Source: Hyphomicrobiales bacterium
GTDB taxonomy: Bacteria > Pseudomonadota > Alphaproteobacteria > Rhizobiales > JACESI01
Length of the DNA: 64,000 nt
Assembly: GCA_039989895.1 (NCBI GenBank)
Contig: JBDXGY010000001.1
Span: 96,001 to 160,000 of the forward strand
Reading direction: 5' to 3'
Positions 1 through 9,290 of this stretch are shown here, one piece after another (the stretch's first letter is position 1; every line of letters begins with the position of its first letter). Position numbers and translations under genes: made by a program. The notes below the pieces were generated by a model that saw only the letters and a list, made by a program, of their open reading frames with translations, was not told the DNA's origin and searched no databases.

Positions 1-1957
1 TGCCACCTGCTGAATAAATATTCGCAAGAAGCTTATTCGCCATGTCACCATCAAAAACATCGCCAGTCTCTTTGAAGGCCTGAAACGCATCGGCATCCAT
101 CACTTCTGACCACATATAGGAATAATAACCCGCCGAATATCCATCACCGGAAAACACATGAGAAAAATGCGGCGTGCGGTGACGCATGACAATTTCATTC
201 GGCATATCAATTTTCGCCAAAATGTCTTTTTCAATCTGGGTTACATCCTGCGCGGCACTGGCGGGCATTGTGTGCAATTCAAGATCGACAAGCGCGGAGG
301 ATACATATTCCACCGTTGCAAATCCCTGATTGAATGTCTCAGCTGCTTTCACACGATCAATCAAGTCCTGCGGCATCGGCTCACCAGTTTGATAGTGGAT
401 GGCATATTTTGAAATGATCTCCTGTTCGCCCAGCCAATGCTCATAAAGCTGGCTTGGCAACTCCACAAAATCGCGTGCCACACTGGTGCCCGAGACTATA
501 GAATAGGTCACATCAGACAACATGCCATGCAGCGCATGACCGAACTCATGAAACAGCGTGCGCGCATCATCAAAGGTCAGCAGCGTCTTCTCGCCAGCTG
601 GTGCCTTAGCAAAATTCATCACGTTGACGATGATAGGGCGAATGTTACCTTTCAGCTTTTCTTGTGAGCGAAAGGCGCTCATCCAAGCGCCAGAGCGTTT
701 TGAAGCACGGGCAAAATAATCGCCAATGAAAAGCGCCACATGATTATCGCTTGCATCTTTGACCTCAAACACACGCACATCATCATGATAGGTCGGCATG
801 TTAGATAATTCTTCAAATTTTAAACCGAACAACCGCCCAGCCGTGTCAAAGGCGGCATCGATCATTTTATCAAGCTGCAGATAAGGTTTGATTTCCGCCT
901 CATTGAGATCGTGCTCGGCATGGCGCACCTTCTCCGAATAATAGCGCCAATCCCAAGGGGCAATGTCAAAATTGGCCCCTTCTTGATTAGCCAAAGCCTG
1001 AAGCTTCATAGCCTCTTCAGCCGCTCGCGTCTTGGCAGGCTCCCATACTTTGATAAGCAGATCACGCACCGCCTCTGGTGTCTTAGCCATTTGATCGTCG
1101 AGTTTGAAATCAGCAAAAGTGTCAAATCCCAATAAATTGGCGCGTTCTTCACGTAGCGATAATGTCTCGGCAATCAGAGCACGGTTATCACTCTCGCCCC
1201 CCTTTTCGCCCCGCGCAGTCCATGCCTTAAAAGCAACTTCGCGTAAATCGCGGCGCGATGAAAACTGCAAGAAAGGCTCAATCAGCGAGCGTGACAAGGT
1301 GATGACATGCTTTCCATCATGGCCCCGCTCGGTTGCAGCAGAGGCAGCCGCCGAGATGAGAAAATCAGGTAAGCCCGCAAGATCATCTTCACTTTCAAGC
1401 ACAAGCTCATAAGCCCCCTCGTCGGCCAAAACATTTTGCGAAAACGTGGTGCCAAGGGTCGCAAGGCGCTTTGAGACCTCAGCCATGCGTGTGCGATCGG
1501 CACCCTCTAGCTTTGCTCCAGCGCGCACAAATTGAGAATGATAGCGCTCTAAAACACGGTTTTCTTCATCATTTAAACCCAAGCTCTCACGCGCTTCAAA
1601 AAGCGCATCAATGCGGGCAAACAAAGCGGCATTCATTGTGATTTTGGTTGAATGCGCAGCAAGCTTTGGCGCCATATCGCGCTCAATTTCCTGCAAATCA
1701 GGATTGGTATGCGCCCCTGACAAATTATAAAAAACACCCGCAACATTCGACAAGCTATTGCCTGAAAGCTCCAATGCTTCAATCGTGTTTTTAAATGTCG
1801 GCGCTTCTTTATTATTAGCGACCTTGGAGACCTCAGCAACATTATCCAACAAAGCCGCCTCAAACGCCTCGCTAAAATGAGCCGTCTCAATATCATTGAA
1901 CGGCGGGAGTTCAAAAGGTGTATCCCAAATTGAAAGAAGCGGATTGGTCGCAGTCAT
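1..1957 (-). CDS. M3 family zinc oligopeptidase / peptidyl-dipeptidase (C-terminus cut by window edge)
   Basis: About 652 residues are visible and the frame runs off the left edge, so only the last few tens of residues are missing (M3 enzymes are usually about 680). The metal site HEFGHALHGM lies near residue 470 (roughly bases 520-552), with the His-Glu-Phe-Gly-His zinc motif and its general-base glutamate. The N-terminus, with NPLL and TPFELPPF, is typical of Dcp/OpdA-type cytoplasmic M3A peptidases that degrade short peptides released by other proteases. The start ATG at 1957 is the first good start after stop codons upstream. I cannot decide between peptidyl-dipeptidase Dcp and oligopeptidase A. 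There is no signal peptide. The gene is divergent from the acetyltransferase at 2088. Confidence 0.93.
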   Translation of the reverse strand, partial: MTATNPLLSIWDTPFELPPFNDIETAHFSEAFEAALLDNVAEVSKVANNKEAPTFKNTIEALELSGNSLSNVAGVFYNLSGAHTNPDLQEIERDMAPKLAAHSTKITMNAALFARIDALFEARESLGLNDEENRVLERYHSQFVRAGAKLEGADRTRMAEVSKRLATLGTTFSQNVLADEGAYELVLESEDDLAGLPDFLISAAASAATERGHDGKHVITLSRSLIEPFLQFSSRRDLREVAFKAWTARGEKGGESDNRALIAETLSLREERANLLGFDTFADFKLDDQMAKTPEAVRDLLIKVWEPAKTRAAEEAMKLQALANQEGANFDIAPWDWRYYSEKVRHAEHDLNEAEIKPYLQLDKMIDAAFDTAGRLFGLKFEELSNMPTYHDDVRVFEVKDASDNHVALFIGDYFARASKRSGAWMSAFRSQEKLKGNIRPIIVNVMNFAKAPAGEKTLLTFDDARTLFHEFGHALHGMLSDVTYSIVSGTSVARDFVELPSQLYEHWLGEQEIISKYAIHYQTGEPMPQDLIDRVKAAETFNQGFATVEYVSSALVDLELHTMPASAAQDVTQIEKDILAKIDMPNEIVMRHRTPHFSHVFSGDGYSAGYYSYMWSEVMDADAFQAFKETGDVFDGDMANKLLANIYSAGG

Positions 1958-2087
1958 AAAACCTCACAAGGTTGAAAAATCATTGTTCAACATATGGGTA
2001 TTTTAAAATTTTTGTCGAGGCCGCGACTAGATGAAATATCATCAGAGGCATAATATGCACAATGATGAGAAGAAAGAGGCCACATAA

Positions 2088-2690
2088 ATGATTGAGCTTA
2101 ACCTCAACGGCTATACAGATATCCCAAGTGGCAAGGTTGCCAATATCGCAACCTATCTTGAAATGACCGAGCGTCCTCCTTCAAAAACTGATAATATAAA
2201 GAACCTTGCCCTTGACCATATGGTTAAACCAGACGTTGCCCGATATTACAAAATTCTCAAAGCTGTCGGCGAAGATTGGCTGTGGTTTTCACGCCTTGCT
2301 TTGGAGCGAGAAGCTTTGATTAAAGCGATCAACACACCGGGTTTTGAAATTTTCATTCTACAAAAAGAGTCCGGTGACATTGGCCTTTTAGAGCTTGATG
2401 TGCGCAACAAAAAAAATATCGAGCTAGCCTATTTTGGCCTGACGAGCGACGCCATTGGAACTGGCGCCGGACGCTGGTTGATGAATGCAGCCATTACCCG
2501 CGCTTTTGATCACCACAAAACAAAACGCATGTTTGTACACACCTGCACCATGGACAGCCCTCAGGCGCTCCCCTTCTATCAAAAAAGCGGATTCACTCCC
2601 TATAAACGCGCCGTCGAAATAGCCGACGACCCGCGTTTGGCGCTGTATATAGGTCGCGATAAAGCCAAGCATCATCCGATTATTGAGTGA
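2088..2690 (+). CDS. GNAT family N-acetyltransferase
   Basis: A 200-residue cytosolic protein with one GNAT fold. Strands around FEIFILQ and GDIGLLEL lead into the acetyl-CoA-binding motif A near residues 117-135 (FGLTSDAIGTGAGRWLM), then VHTCTMDSPQALPFYQKSGF, the usual motif B with the bulged tyrosine. An AGAGG ribosome-binding site precedes the ATG. The acceptor substrate is unknown; the layout resembles uncharacterised alphaproteobacterial GNAT proteins that acetylate small molecules or protein N-termini. It is a single gene, convergent with the PqiA-domain gene. Confidence is high for the fold and low for any specific reaction. Confidence 0.9.
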   Translation: MIELNLNGYTDIPSGKVANIATYLEMTERPPSKTDNIKNLALDHMVKPDVARYYKILKAVGEDWLWFSRLALEREALIKAINTPGFEIFILQKESGDIGLLELDVRNKKNIELAYFGLTSDAIGTGAGRWLMNAAITRAFDHHKTKRMFVHTCTMDSPQALPFYQKSGFTPYKRAVEIADDPRLALYIGRDKAKHHPIIE

Positions 2691-2721
2691 CAGGGTCGAC
2701 AAGCAATTGGTCTATAGGGGT

Positions 2722-2746
2722 CATAACCCCAGCTAAAAGGGTTATG
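2722..2746. repeat. Inverted repeat (8-bp stem) between convergent genes
   Basis: CATAACCC (2722-2729) and GGGTTATG (2739-2746) form a perfect 8-bp stem with a 9-base loop between the acetyltransferase and the PqiA-domain gene. The position suits a transcription stop for either gene, but no T-run follows on either strand, so intrinsic termination is unproven. Confidence 0.4.
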
Positions 2747-2796
2747 CCTGTATTTAAATCTGCCTCTTCTCAACCAAAACAGCGTGCCCGAAAGTC

Positions 2797-3249
2797 TCAC
2801 CGTGCCCGCCGCTGAACCCATAGGGTTGCGATTGCCATTAGTACGACGCAGGCAGTGAAATACCATAGGCCCGGCTGTGCTGTTGCCTTGGCCAAACCCG
2901 AAGTTTTTGTAGCAACGATCACAAGCGCCACCACAAGCACATCCATCATCGACCATTTTGATAATGTGCTAAGAGCCGACAGCCCCCATACATTGACAAA
3001 CATCTGCGGCCTTAAACTGGCGACCAAAAGATAGGTAAGCTTTAGTGCAGGAAAGATGATGGAAAAAAAACCAACAATGATCGCAAGCGGCCAAGATTGG
3101 TCAATCCAGAGCTGTCGCACGATATCGATAAGCGACGCCCGTTTTTCAAAGAAGAAAAACCGCTCGAATACCATCAATGGCTCGGTGATGCCTAAATAAA
3201 ACGCAACACCAGCCGAAACAACAAGCGTGAAAAGCAAAACGGGCATCAT
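2797..3249 (-). CDS. PqiA-domain (paraquat-inducible protein A) inner-membrane protein
   Basis: A 150-residue protein made almost entirely of membrane helices (about residues 3-23, 48-72, 90-115 and 125-145). The segment around residues 95-130 (KWSMMDVLVVALVIV, then KTSGLAKATAQPGLWYF) is the signature of the PqiA domain. Family proteins sit in the inner membrane, often next to MCE/PqiB lipid-transport proteins. Here it is a single-domain form with no pqiB or pqiC neighbour, so its partner must be encoded elsewhere or it acts alone. The start is one of two tandem ATG codons (3249 or 3246). It lies on the same strand as fliJ, 157 bases downstream of it. Confidence 0.85.
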   Translation of the reverse strand: MMPVLLFTLVVSAGVAFYLGITEPLMVFERFFFFEKRASLIDIVRQLWIDQSWPLAIIVGFFSIIFPALKLTYLLVASLRPQMFVNVWGLSALSTLSKWSMMDVLVVALVIVATKTSGLAKATAQPGLWYFTACVVLMAIATLWVQRRAR

Positions 3250-3347
3250 GCCTCTCCGTCAACTGAGGTTTAAATATAAACGCTCATGTGCGGGTTGCAT
3301 AGCTGTTCGTCAAGTCTCTGCTGTCGTCAAATCTATAGACAAGACAC

Positions 3348-3383
3348 GATGAAGCCGGCTTTGCCTAAACAAGCCGGTCATCG
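3348..3383 (-). terminator. Imperfect hairpin downstream of fliJ
   Basis: Read on the minus strand, an AAGCCGG/CCGGCTT stem extended by GATG/CATC ends follows the fliJ stop codon by about 25 bases. It has an internal bulge and no clear U-run. It may end fliI-fliJ transcription or stabilise the mRNA 3' end. Confidence 0.3.
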
Positions 3384-3406
3384 TTATCAGCTGAAGGTCG
3401 TCGTTC

Positions 3407-3814
3407 TTAGCGGCTTACAACGCGAAGAGCCATTTCATCGAGCTCTTCTTGTTCTGCTGCTTCTGCTTCTGCGCGAACACGCGACTGATCGCGCTCCTCG
3501 AGAAGTTCAACTTTCTTCAATTCTTCAACCGCTTCGCTTAATGCATTTTGCGCGTCTTCAAACTGACCAGAAAGGTCGTCCGCTGACTGCAAAAGATTAT
3601 CACGACGTGTTATCGCCGCTTTCGCAAATGTCGGATAAGCAAAGTGACCCACATCAGTGATGCCACTACGCTCTTGTTCTGACTTGATCTGTAAATCCAG
3701 CTCATTAGCCATACGATTAAAATCAGCAACCATCATTTCGATTGCCATCAACTGTCGACGTTTTTCATCCACCTGAAATTTTTTCAAGCGTATAAGACTG
3801 TCACGCGATTTCAT
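3407..3814 (-). CDS. fliJ: Flagellar export protein FliJ
   Basis: A 135-residue, charged and almost wholly helical protein, predicted to form an antiparallel coiled coil like FliJ. Its N-terminal pattern (Ser-Leu-Ile-Arg-Leu-Lys-Lys-Phe-Gln-Val-Asp-Glu-Lys-Arg) is the usual FliJ start. FliJ is the central stalk and chaperone-escort component of the flagellar type III export ATPase. It follows fliI after 38 bases on the same strand, the standard fliI-fliJ pairing. A GGGGAG ribosome-binding site lies upstream of the ATG. FliJ sequences are poorly conserved, so the call rests on both the coiled coil and the fliI linkage. Confidence 0.9.
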   Translation of the reverse strand: MKSRDSLIRLKKFQVDEKRRQLMAIEMMVADFNRMANELDLQIKSEQERSGITDVGHFAYPTFAKAAITRRDNLLQSADDLSGQFEDAQNALSEAVEELKKVELLEERDQSRVRAEAEAAEQEELDEMALRVVSR

Positions 3815-3852
3815 TACTCAGTACTCCCCGTGATACAAATTACAATTTACAT

Positions 3853-5196
3853 CTAATTGTTTAATATTGCCTCAAGAGCGTGGAAACCTTCTGTAAAGGA
3901 TGTTTTTTCACCTTTTGCCTGATTTAGAAAGCTTTCAAGAGCCGGATTTAGCCCAATAGCCCTGTCAACATCAGGGGTTGAGCCTGTTCGGTAAGCACCC
4001 AATCTTATTAACTCTTCCATGTCCGCATAGGTCGCCATATGTTTTTTTGCTTCAATTAAAAAGGCGCGATGTTCTTCTGGAACACAATCCGGCATGGTTC
4101 GTGATACCGATTTTAAGATGTTAACCGCCGGATAACGGCCCCGTTCTGCAATGGCTCGTTCCATGACAATATGGCCATCCAATATACCGCGCACCGAATC
4201 GGCTATCGGCTCATTGTGATTATCCCCTTCAACAAGCACCGTGAAAAGTCCAGTAACACTGCCGGTTCCATCAACGCCCGGCCCGGCCCTCTCTAGTAAT
4301 CTGGGTAGTTCGGTAAAAACAGTTGGAGTATAACCGCGCGAGGTTGGCGGCTCTCCGGCTGAAAGACCAATTTCGCGTTGGGCTTGCGCAAAGCGTGTCA
4401 CACTATCCATCAAGCAGAGAACATTTTTCCCCTGATCGCGAAAATATTCGGCCAACGTTAAGGTTATAAAGGCGGCCTGACGACGCATAAGCGCTGATTC
4501 ATCTGATGTAGCGACCACCACAATTGCGCGGGCAAGTCCTTCTTCTCCCAAATCATCTTCAATAAACTCTTTAACCTCACGCCCCCGCTCACCAACCAGA
4601 CCAACAATAATAATATCAGCTTCAGAGTTGCGGGTAAGCATGGATAAAAGCACTGATTTACCAACACCCGATCCCGCAAAAATACCCATTCTTTGGCCAA
4701 GGCAGCAGGTCACAAATGTATTCAACGAGCGCACACCCATATCAAGTCGCGCCCCAACACGGTTGCGCTTATGAGCTGGCGGTGGATTTTGGCGAAGTGG
4801 ATAAGCAACATCCCCTTTGAGCAAATCTGCTTTGCCATCAATCGGCTCACCCAGAGCATTAATCACCCGTCCAAGCCAACTTATATCCGGTTTAATTGAA
4901 GCCTGACGGTCTAATATGCGCGCAGGACAGCCAAGTCGGACTCCTTCAAGAGAGGAAAATGGCAAGCAGATGGCATGTTCGCCTTCAAAACCAACAACCT
5001 CACATAAAATATTGTCTTGATCGCCATGTGACTGAGCACTCTCAATACTCAACCTTGTACCGACATTCATTTCATGAAGCGGACCGGCTACTTCCACCAG
5101 CAAACCACGCACACCGCAAACGCGACCAAATATCTCAACCGGGCTCACATCACTCACAAGCCCATCAAGTCTGGAGAAAGTTAAGTTTTTTGACAT
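3853..5196 (-). CDS. fliI: Flagellum-specific ATPase FliI
   Basis: The export ATPase that energises unfolding and delivery of flagellar substrates to the export gate. Counting from the ATG at 5196 (447 residues), the N-terminal beta-barrel is followed by Walker A GSGVGKSV near residues 175-182, the RecA-type core with Walker [14 protein letters not shown], and the type-III-ATPase segment [16 protein letters not shown] prefer the ATG at 5196 because AAGGCGG lies six bases upstream; an ATG at 5226 and a TTG at 5250 would extend the same frame. It is divergent from ctrA, so both promoters share the 321-bp spacer. CtrA control of this gene is plausible from the family biology. Confidence 0.96.
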   Translation of the reverse strand: MSKNLTFSRLDGLVSDVSPVEIFGRVCGVRGLLVEVAGPLHEMNVGTRLSIESAQSHGDQDNILCEVVGFEGEHAICLPFSSLEGVRLGCPARILDRQASIKPDISWLGRVINALGEPIDGKADLLKGDVAYPLRQNPPPAHKRNRVGARLDMGVRSLNTFVTCCLGQRMGIFAGSGVGKSVLLSMLTRNSEADIIIVGLVGERGREVKEFIEDDLGEEGLARAIVVVATSDESALMRRQAAFITLTLAEYFRDQGKNVLCLMDSVTRFAQAQREIGLSAGEPPTSRGYTPTVFTELPRLLERAGPGVDGTGSVTGLFTVLVEGDNHNEPIADSVRGILDGHIVMERAIAERGRYPAVNILKSVSRTMPDCVPEEHRAFLIEAKKHMATYADMEELIRLGAYRTGSTPDVDRAIGLNPALESFLNQAKGEKTSFTEGFHALEAILNN

Positions 5197-5517
5197 ATAA
5201 AACCGCCTTAGTAACCTTTCATTCATTCTTTCCGTTAACAATGTGTTCAAGATTTAGTTTGCGTAGAATGATTTTGCAGGACCACAACCTTAGCAAACAC
5301 AAAGATTCGGTCATAGTGTAGCACCCCTACATAAGAGACCAAATATTTCGTTTTCTGTGGCATCCGTGGGAAAAGCATAAAAATAAACGTAAACGCTTGC
5401 GGACACGAATCAGAATTTGTTAACCATTTCTGAGTAGCGTCCTGAGTCGAAGGTTTTGGCCTCTGTTTGTGAATGTATGGGCTTATACATTGCAACGGAT
5501 AAATTAAGGGGATTGGC
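5197..5517 (+). promoter_or_regulatory. ctrA/fliI divergent promoter region with CtrA half-site and three GANTC methylation sites
   Basis: This 321-bp spacer holds no gene. It contains three GANTC sequences, the target of the cell-cycle methyltransferase CcrM, at 5304-5308, 5407-5411 and 5444-5448. It also has TTAACCAT at 5420-5427, which matches the left half of the CtrA box (TTAA-N7-TTAA); the right half is degenerate. In Caulobacter the ctrA promoter region is controlled by both GANTC methylation and CtrA feedback, so the arrangement suggests the same logic here. Sites are read directly; function is inferred. Confidence 0.6.
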
Positions 5518-6219
5518 ATGCGAGTCCTGCTGATTGAAGACGATAGCGCTACAGCGCAAAGTATTGAACTAATGCTCAAATCTGAGGCATTCAATGTCTA
5601 CACAACAGATTTGGGAGAAGAAGGTGTCGATCTAGGCAAGCTTTATGATTACGACATCATTCTACTTGATCTTAATCTTCCAGATATGAGTGGCTATGAA
5701 GTTTTGCGCACCTTGCGTGTTGCTAAAGTACAAACGCCAATTCTCATCCTCTCTGGTCTAGCTGGCATTGAAGATAAAGTGCGCGGCCTTGGCTTTGGTG
5801 CTGATGATTATATGACCAAGCCATTCCACAAAGATGAGCTGGTAGCTCGCATTCATGCGATTGTCCGCCGTTCTAAAGGTCATGCACAATCTGTGATTAC
5901 CACAGGCGACTTGAAAGTGAACCTCGACACAAAAACTGTCGAAGTAAACGGTCAACGTGTTCACCTCACTGGCAAAGAATATCAAATGCTTGAGCTTCTT
6001 TCTCTTCGTAAAGGAACAACCCTTACGAAAGAAATGTTCCTCAACCACCTTTACGGCGGTATGGACGAGCCAGAACTGAAAATTATCGACGTCTTTATCT
6101 GTAAATTGCGCAAGAAACTTGCCGCAGCTACAGATGGTGCGAACTACATCGAAACAGTTTGGGGCCGTGGCTATGTGTTACGCGAACCAAGCGAAGAAGA
6201 GCTTCGACAAACGGCATAA
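5518..6219 (+). CDS. ctrA: Cell-cycle master response regulator CtrA
   Basis: An OmpR/PhoB-class regulator of 233 residues, the usual CtrA length. The receiver domain (1-120) has the acidic pair at Asp8-Asp9, the phosphoacceptor Asp51 in [11 protein letters not shown] and the conserved Lys in MTKPF. The C-terminal winged helix runs from about 125 to 225, and [17 protein letters not shown] is characteristic of CtrA. Phosphate comes from CckA through ChpT, whose gene is 6.6 kb away. CtrA binds TTAA-N7-TTAA boxes to control division, DNA replication and motility genes. It is transcribed alone and followed by a strong terminator. Confidence 0.98.
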   Translation: MRVLLIEDDSATAQSIELMLKSEAFNVYTTDLGEEGVDLGKLYDYDIILLDLNLPDMSGYEVLRTLRVAKVQTPILILSGLAGIEDKVRGLGFGADDYMTKPFHKDELVARIHAIVRRSKGHAQSVITTGDLKVNLDTKTVEVNGQRVHLTGKEYQMLELLSLRKGTTLTKEMFLNHLYGGMDEPELKIIDVFICKLRKKLAAATDGANYIETVWGRGYVLREPSEEELRQTA

Positions 6220-6242
6220 CGCTTTTTAAATAGTGAACAAAT

Positions 6243-6272
6243 AAAAACCCCGTCTTTTAGACGGGGTTTTTA
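6243..6272. terminator. Strong bidirectional intrinsic terminator between ctrA and cheR
   Basis: ACCCCGTC and GACGGGGT form a GC-rich stem with the loop TTTTA, flanked by an A-run on the left and a T-run on the right. It ends ctrA on the plus strand and can also end the che operon on the minus strand. Confidence 0.92.
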
Positions 6273-6294
6273 TTTGTCTTGTATTTAAAATTTA

Positions 6295-7137
6295 TCAGGC
6301 AGAGAGCGCTTTTTTCGGCGCGTTATATTTGTTGCTTCTAAAGAGAGTACGGTGGTCTGCATCAGCTCGCAGATCTTGAGAAAGACCCATGGTCGTTTCC
6401 GCACCGCCCAACAATAAATAGCCATCATCAGCCATCACAGAATGCAATTTTTCGAATACTTTAGACTTTGTCGCAGCGTCAAAATAAATCAAAACATTAC
6501 GACAAAATATAATGTCAAATTTTGGCATGGAAGTGAATGGATGCATCAAGTTGAATTGCTTAAACTTCACCATTGATTTTATCTCTGGTGTAAGTGTCCA
6601 CATTTCGCCAACTTGTTCAAAATAACGAAGCATCATGTCAGTTGGCAAACCGCGCTGAACTTCAAATTGGCTATAGAGCCCTGATTTTGCTTTAGCCAGA
6701 ACCGTATCTGAAATATCGGTTGCATGAATTTCAACCCGACGCCCAGCAAACAGACCAGGGTTTTCCTTGCATAACATAGCAATGGTATAAGCTTCTTGAC
6801 CGGAAGACGCCGCAGCACTCCAAATTCGAATAGGTTGTGTAGCCAGTCTGTTGCCAAGAATTTCAGGCAACATTGTATCAACAAGTAGATCGAAAGGTTT
6901 GCGGTCCCGAAAAAACGACGTTTCCGTAACACTCATACAGTCGATCACATCAAAGCCAATAGGACCATTGCTCTCATTTTTCACTACACTCATGAGCTGT
7001 TCAAAAGACCCAATTTTGTGCTTTTTCAAAACAGCATCTAAACGATTTTCCAGCAAATATTCTTTTTCTTTTTGCAAGGAAAGGCCAGAATTTTTATGTA
7101 AAAATTCTGAAAAAAATTCAAAACATTGAGGTGTCAT
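6295..7137 (-). CDS. cheR: Chemotaxis protein methyltransferase CheR
   Basis: Methylates glutamates on chemoreceptors using S-adenosylmethionine, setting the adaptation state opposite CheB. A protein of 280 residues: the N-terminal helical CheR domain (about 1-85) includes SVTETSFFRD, and the Rossmann SAM domain includes IWSAAASSGQEAYTIAM, HATDISDTVLAKAKSG and IFCRNVLIYFD, all family hallmarks. The ATG overlaps the cheB stop by four bases, so translation is probably coupled. It is the last gene of the chpT-side che cluster. Confidence 0.97.
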   Translation of the reverse strand: MTPQCFEFFSEFLHKNSGLSLQKEKEYLLENRLDAVLKKHKIGSFEQLMSVVKNESNGPIGFDVIDCMSVTETSFFRDRKPFDLLVDTMLPEILGNRLATQPIRIWSAAASSGQEAYTIAMLCKENPGLFAGRRVEIHATDISDTVLAKAKSGLYSQFEVQRGLPTDMMLRYFEQVGEMWTLTPEIKSMVKFKQFNLMHPFTSMPKFDIIFCRNVLIYFDAATKSKVFEKLHSVMADDGYLLLGGAETTMGLSQDLRADADHRTLFRSNKYNAPKKALSA

Positions 7138-8366
7138 ATTGTACCTCGTTGCAATACTTGCACTATCTTGCCGCCGATTTCATCTAGGCTGAATACACCA
7201 GCACTAACACCGGCCTTATAGGCCGCACCTGGCATACCCCATACGATGCTTGATTCAGCATCTTGTACAAGAATATTGCCACCGCTATCAGCAATAAGCT
7301 TACCACCGGCTGCGCCATCTTGCCCCATACCAGTTAAAATAACGCCTAAAATTTTCTTGCCGTATAGATCGTTAGCTGACTGAAACATATTATCGACGGC
7401 CGGCTTACAAAAATTCACCTGCGGGCCATCATCAAGAACAACTTCAATACCTGATGCCCCACGCTTAAACATAAGATGACGCTCACCGGGAGCGACATAA
7501 ACACGACCAGGCAATAAAGGCTCACCATGAACAGCTTCTGCAACAGGAACAGGAAGCGCCTTATCAAGATGACTGGCAAAAACTGTCGTGAATGTACCAG
7601 GCATATGCTGTGTTAGCACAACCGGCACCTTAGCTATATAAGGCACAACTGTTGCCAAGACTTCCTGCACAGCGCGTGGGCCACCGGTTGAGCTTCCAAT
7701 ACATAATATATCTGGAACCACATGATTGAACTTGCGTAAGTTCTCAGAAGAAACCGATGTATCTGACATTGATTTCGTTGAAATTGAAACCGTTGGCAAC
7801 GCATCAGTCGCGGATGTCGATTTACGCATAGCTGGAGGGCTAGCAAGGCCTTCTGCCTGGCTTGCCGCACCTTGATCAGGTGCTACACGTGTAAACCTAC
7901 TTGCTGATTTGCCACCTGACCCTACACACAACGCATTGATCTTTGTAATCAAGTCAACACGAAACTCTGCCGATGTTGTCAGGTCGCTATTCGTCGACGG
8001 TTTTGGGATATAGTCATGCGCCCCTTTAGACAAGGCTGTAAGACTTATCTCTGCATTGCGTTGAGACAAACTCGACGCTATCAAAATACGTGTTTTCGGA
8101 GACGCTTGAAGAAGCAAAGGCAAGGCTTCAAGTCCGTCCATCTCTGGCATTTCGATATCGAGAATTGCAATATCAGGTTGAACTGTTTTTATTTCACGCA
8201 CCGCATGAAGGCCATTATGGCATCTCGAAACGACTTCAATATTGTCTTCTGCCGATAGCCAGCGGTTCATAAGCCCCCGGACAACAGCAGAATCATCGAC
8301 CAGCATGACGCGCACTTTACGCTCAGCAGATCCTGATTCGTCTTGGGCTTCGGCTAAATTACTCAT
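7134..8366 (-). CDS. cheB: Chemotaxis methylesterase/response regulator CheB
   Basis: Removes methyl groups from receptors and deamidates glutamines; it is activated by phosphorylation from CheA. Counting from the ATG at 8366, the receiver domain has Asp70 in ILDIEMPEMDG. A long Ser/Ala/Thr-rich linker of about 75 residues follows, then the esterase domain with the catalytic serine in IGSSTGGPRAV, the LTQHMP segment and ILTGMGQDGAAG. The 8366 start has a GAGAG ribosome-binding site; an upstream ATG at 8411 would add 15 unlikely residues. The linker is longer than in enteric CheB. Confidence 0.96.
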   Translation of the reverse strand: MSNLAEAQDESGSAERKVRVMLVDDSAVVRGLMNRWLSAEDNIEVVSRCHNGLHAVREIKTVQPDIAILDIEMPEMDGLEALPLLLQASPKTRILIASSLSQRNAEISLTALSKGAHDYIPKPSTNSDLTTSAEFRVDLITKINALCVGSGGKSASRFTRVAPDQGAASQAEGLASPPAMRKSTSATDALPTVSISTKSMSDTSVSSENLRKFNHVVPDILCIGSSTGGPRAVQEVLATVVPYIAKVPVVLTQHMPGTFTTVFASHLDKALPVPVAEAVHGEPLLPGRVYVAPGERHLMFKRGASGIEVVLDDGPQVNFCKPAVDNMFQSANDLYGKKILGVILTGMGQDGAAGGKLIADSGGNILVQDAESSIVWGMPGAAYKAGVSAGVFSLDEIGGKIVQVLQRGTI

Positions 8367-8424
8367 TATACTCTCACTAAAACACTTCGCTTCGATATGA
8401 AGCAGCAACACTCAACCCGATGCC

Positions 8425-8793
8425 TTAATCGATAAGTCCTACCTCTTGAAATTTGGCTTGCATGATCTCACGATCAAATGGCTTCATGATGTATTCATTT
8501 GCGCCCGCACGGATCGCACGTGCAATGTGCCCAACATCATTTTCAGTTGTACAAAAAACAACCCGCGGCTTCTCACCGTCTGGCATATTTCGAAGCTCAG
8601 ATAAAAACTCCAACCCGTCCATAACTGGCATATTCCAATCTAACAAAATAGCATCTGGCATTTTTTGTTGGCATTCATTAAGCGCAACCTGCCCGTCTTC
8701 AGCTTCTGTAATTTCGAAGCTCAAATCTTCCAAGATACGACGTGCAACTTTTCTAATCACACTTGAGTCATCTACAATCAGACAGTTTTTCAT
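8425..8793 (-). CDS. cheY: Single-domain chemotaxis response regulator CheY
   Basis: A stand-alone receiver of 122 residues with Asp8-Asp9, phosphoacceptor Asp52 in ILLDWNMPVMDG, the switch threonine in FCTTEND, and Lys in IMKPFD. It carries the CheA signal to the flagellar motor, or acts as a phosphate sink if other CheY copies exist, as is common in alphaproteobacteria. It lies between cheW and cheB on the same strand. An AGGTGA ribosome-binding site precedes the ATG. Confidence 0.95.
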   Translation of the reverse strand: MKNCLIVDDSSVIRKVARRILEDLSFEITEAEDGQVALNECQQKMPDAILLDWNMPVMDGLEFLSELRNMPDGEKPRVVFCTTENDVGHIARAIRAGANEYIMKPFDREIMQAKFQEVGLID

Positions 8794-8825
8794 ATTTCAC
8801 CTACATCCTATATAAAGATGCCCTT

Positions 8826-9290
8826 CTAGGCAGCAATTTTTGCCAACATGGCACCAAGTACTTTTTCAACGTCAAGGATAACCATCAGTTCGCCATCAAG
8901 CCTGTGAACACCGCCGGCAATACTCGACCAATTTCGGTTCAAATTAGCAGGATTAGTTTCACGACTATCATCTGAAAGGTTTAAGACTTCACCAACATTA
9001 TCTATAATAAAGCCGTAAGACTCACCCTTGTATTCAATACCAACGGCCATCTTAGTATCTGAATTGTCCCGCTCATCAATACCGAGCAGTTGGCGCATAT
9101 CAATTGCCGTTACAATACGTCCCCGCAAATTAAGAACGCCTTGGATTTCAGTTTCAGACAAAGGCACACGAGTAATGCTATCTGGCATGAAAACATCATG
9201 CACCTTATTAATAGGTATACCAAAAAGCTGTTCGCCAATGACAACCGTTACATATTGCGTTGTATTTAAATTGTGGTTTTCTTCGATCAT
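8826..9290 (-). CDS. cheW: Chemotaxis coupling protein CheW
   Basis: A 154-residue CheW-domain protein that bridges chemoreceptors and CheA. Recognisable features are the N-terminal strand QYVTVVIGEQLFGIPI, the conserved IQGVLNLRGRIVTAIDMR segment and GFIIDNVGEVL. The ATG overlaps the cheA stop (9287-9290), which should keep CheA and CheW output linked. It is followed by cheY after 32 bases. Confidence 0.96.
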   Translation of the reverse strand: MIEENHNLNTTQYVTVVIGEQLFGIPINKVHDVFMPDSITRVPLSETEIQGVLNLRGRIVTAIDMRQLLGIDERDNSDTKMAVGIEYKGESYGFIIDNVGEVLNLSDDSRETNPANLNRNWSSIAGGVHRLDGELMVILDVEKVLGAMLAKIAA

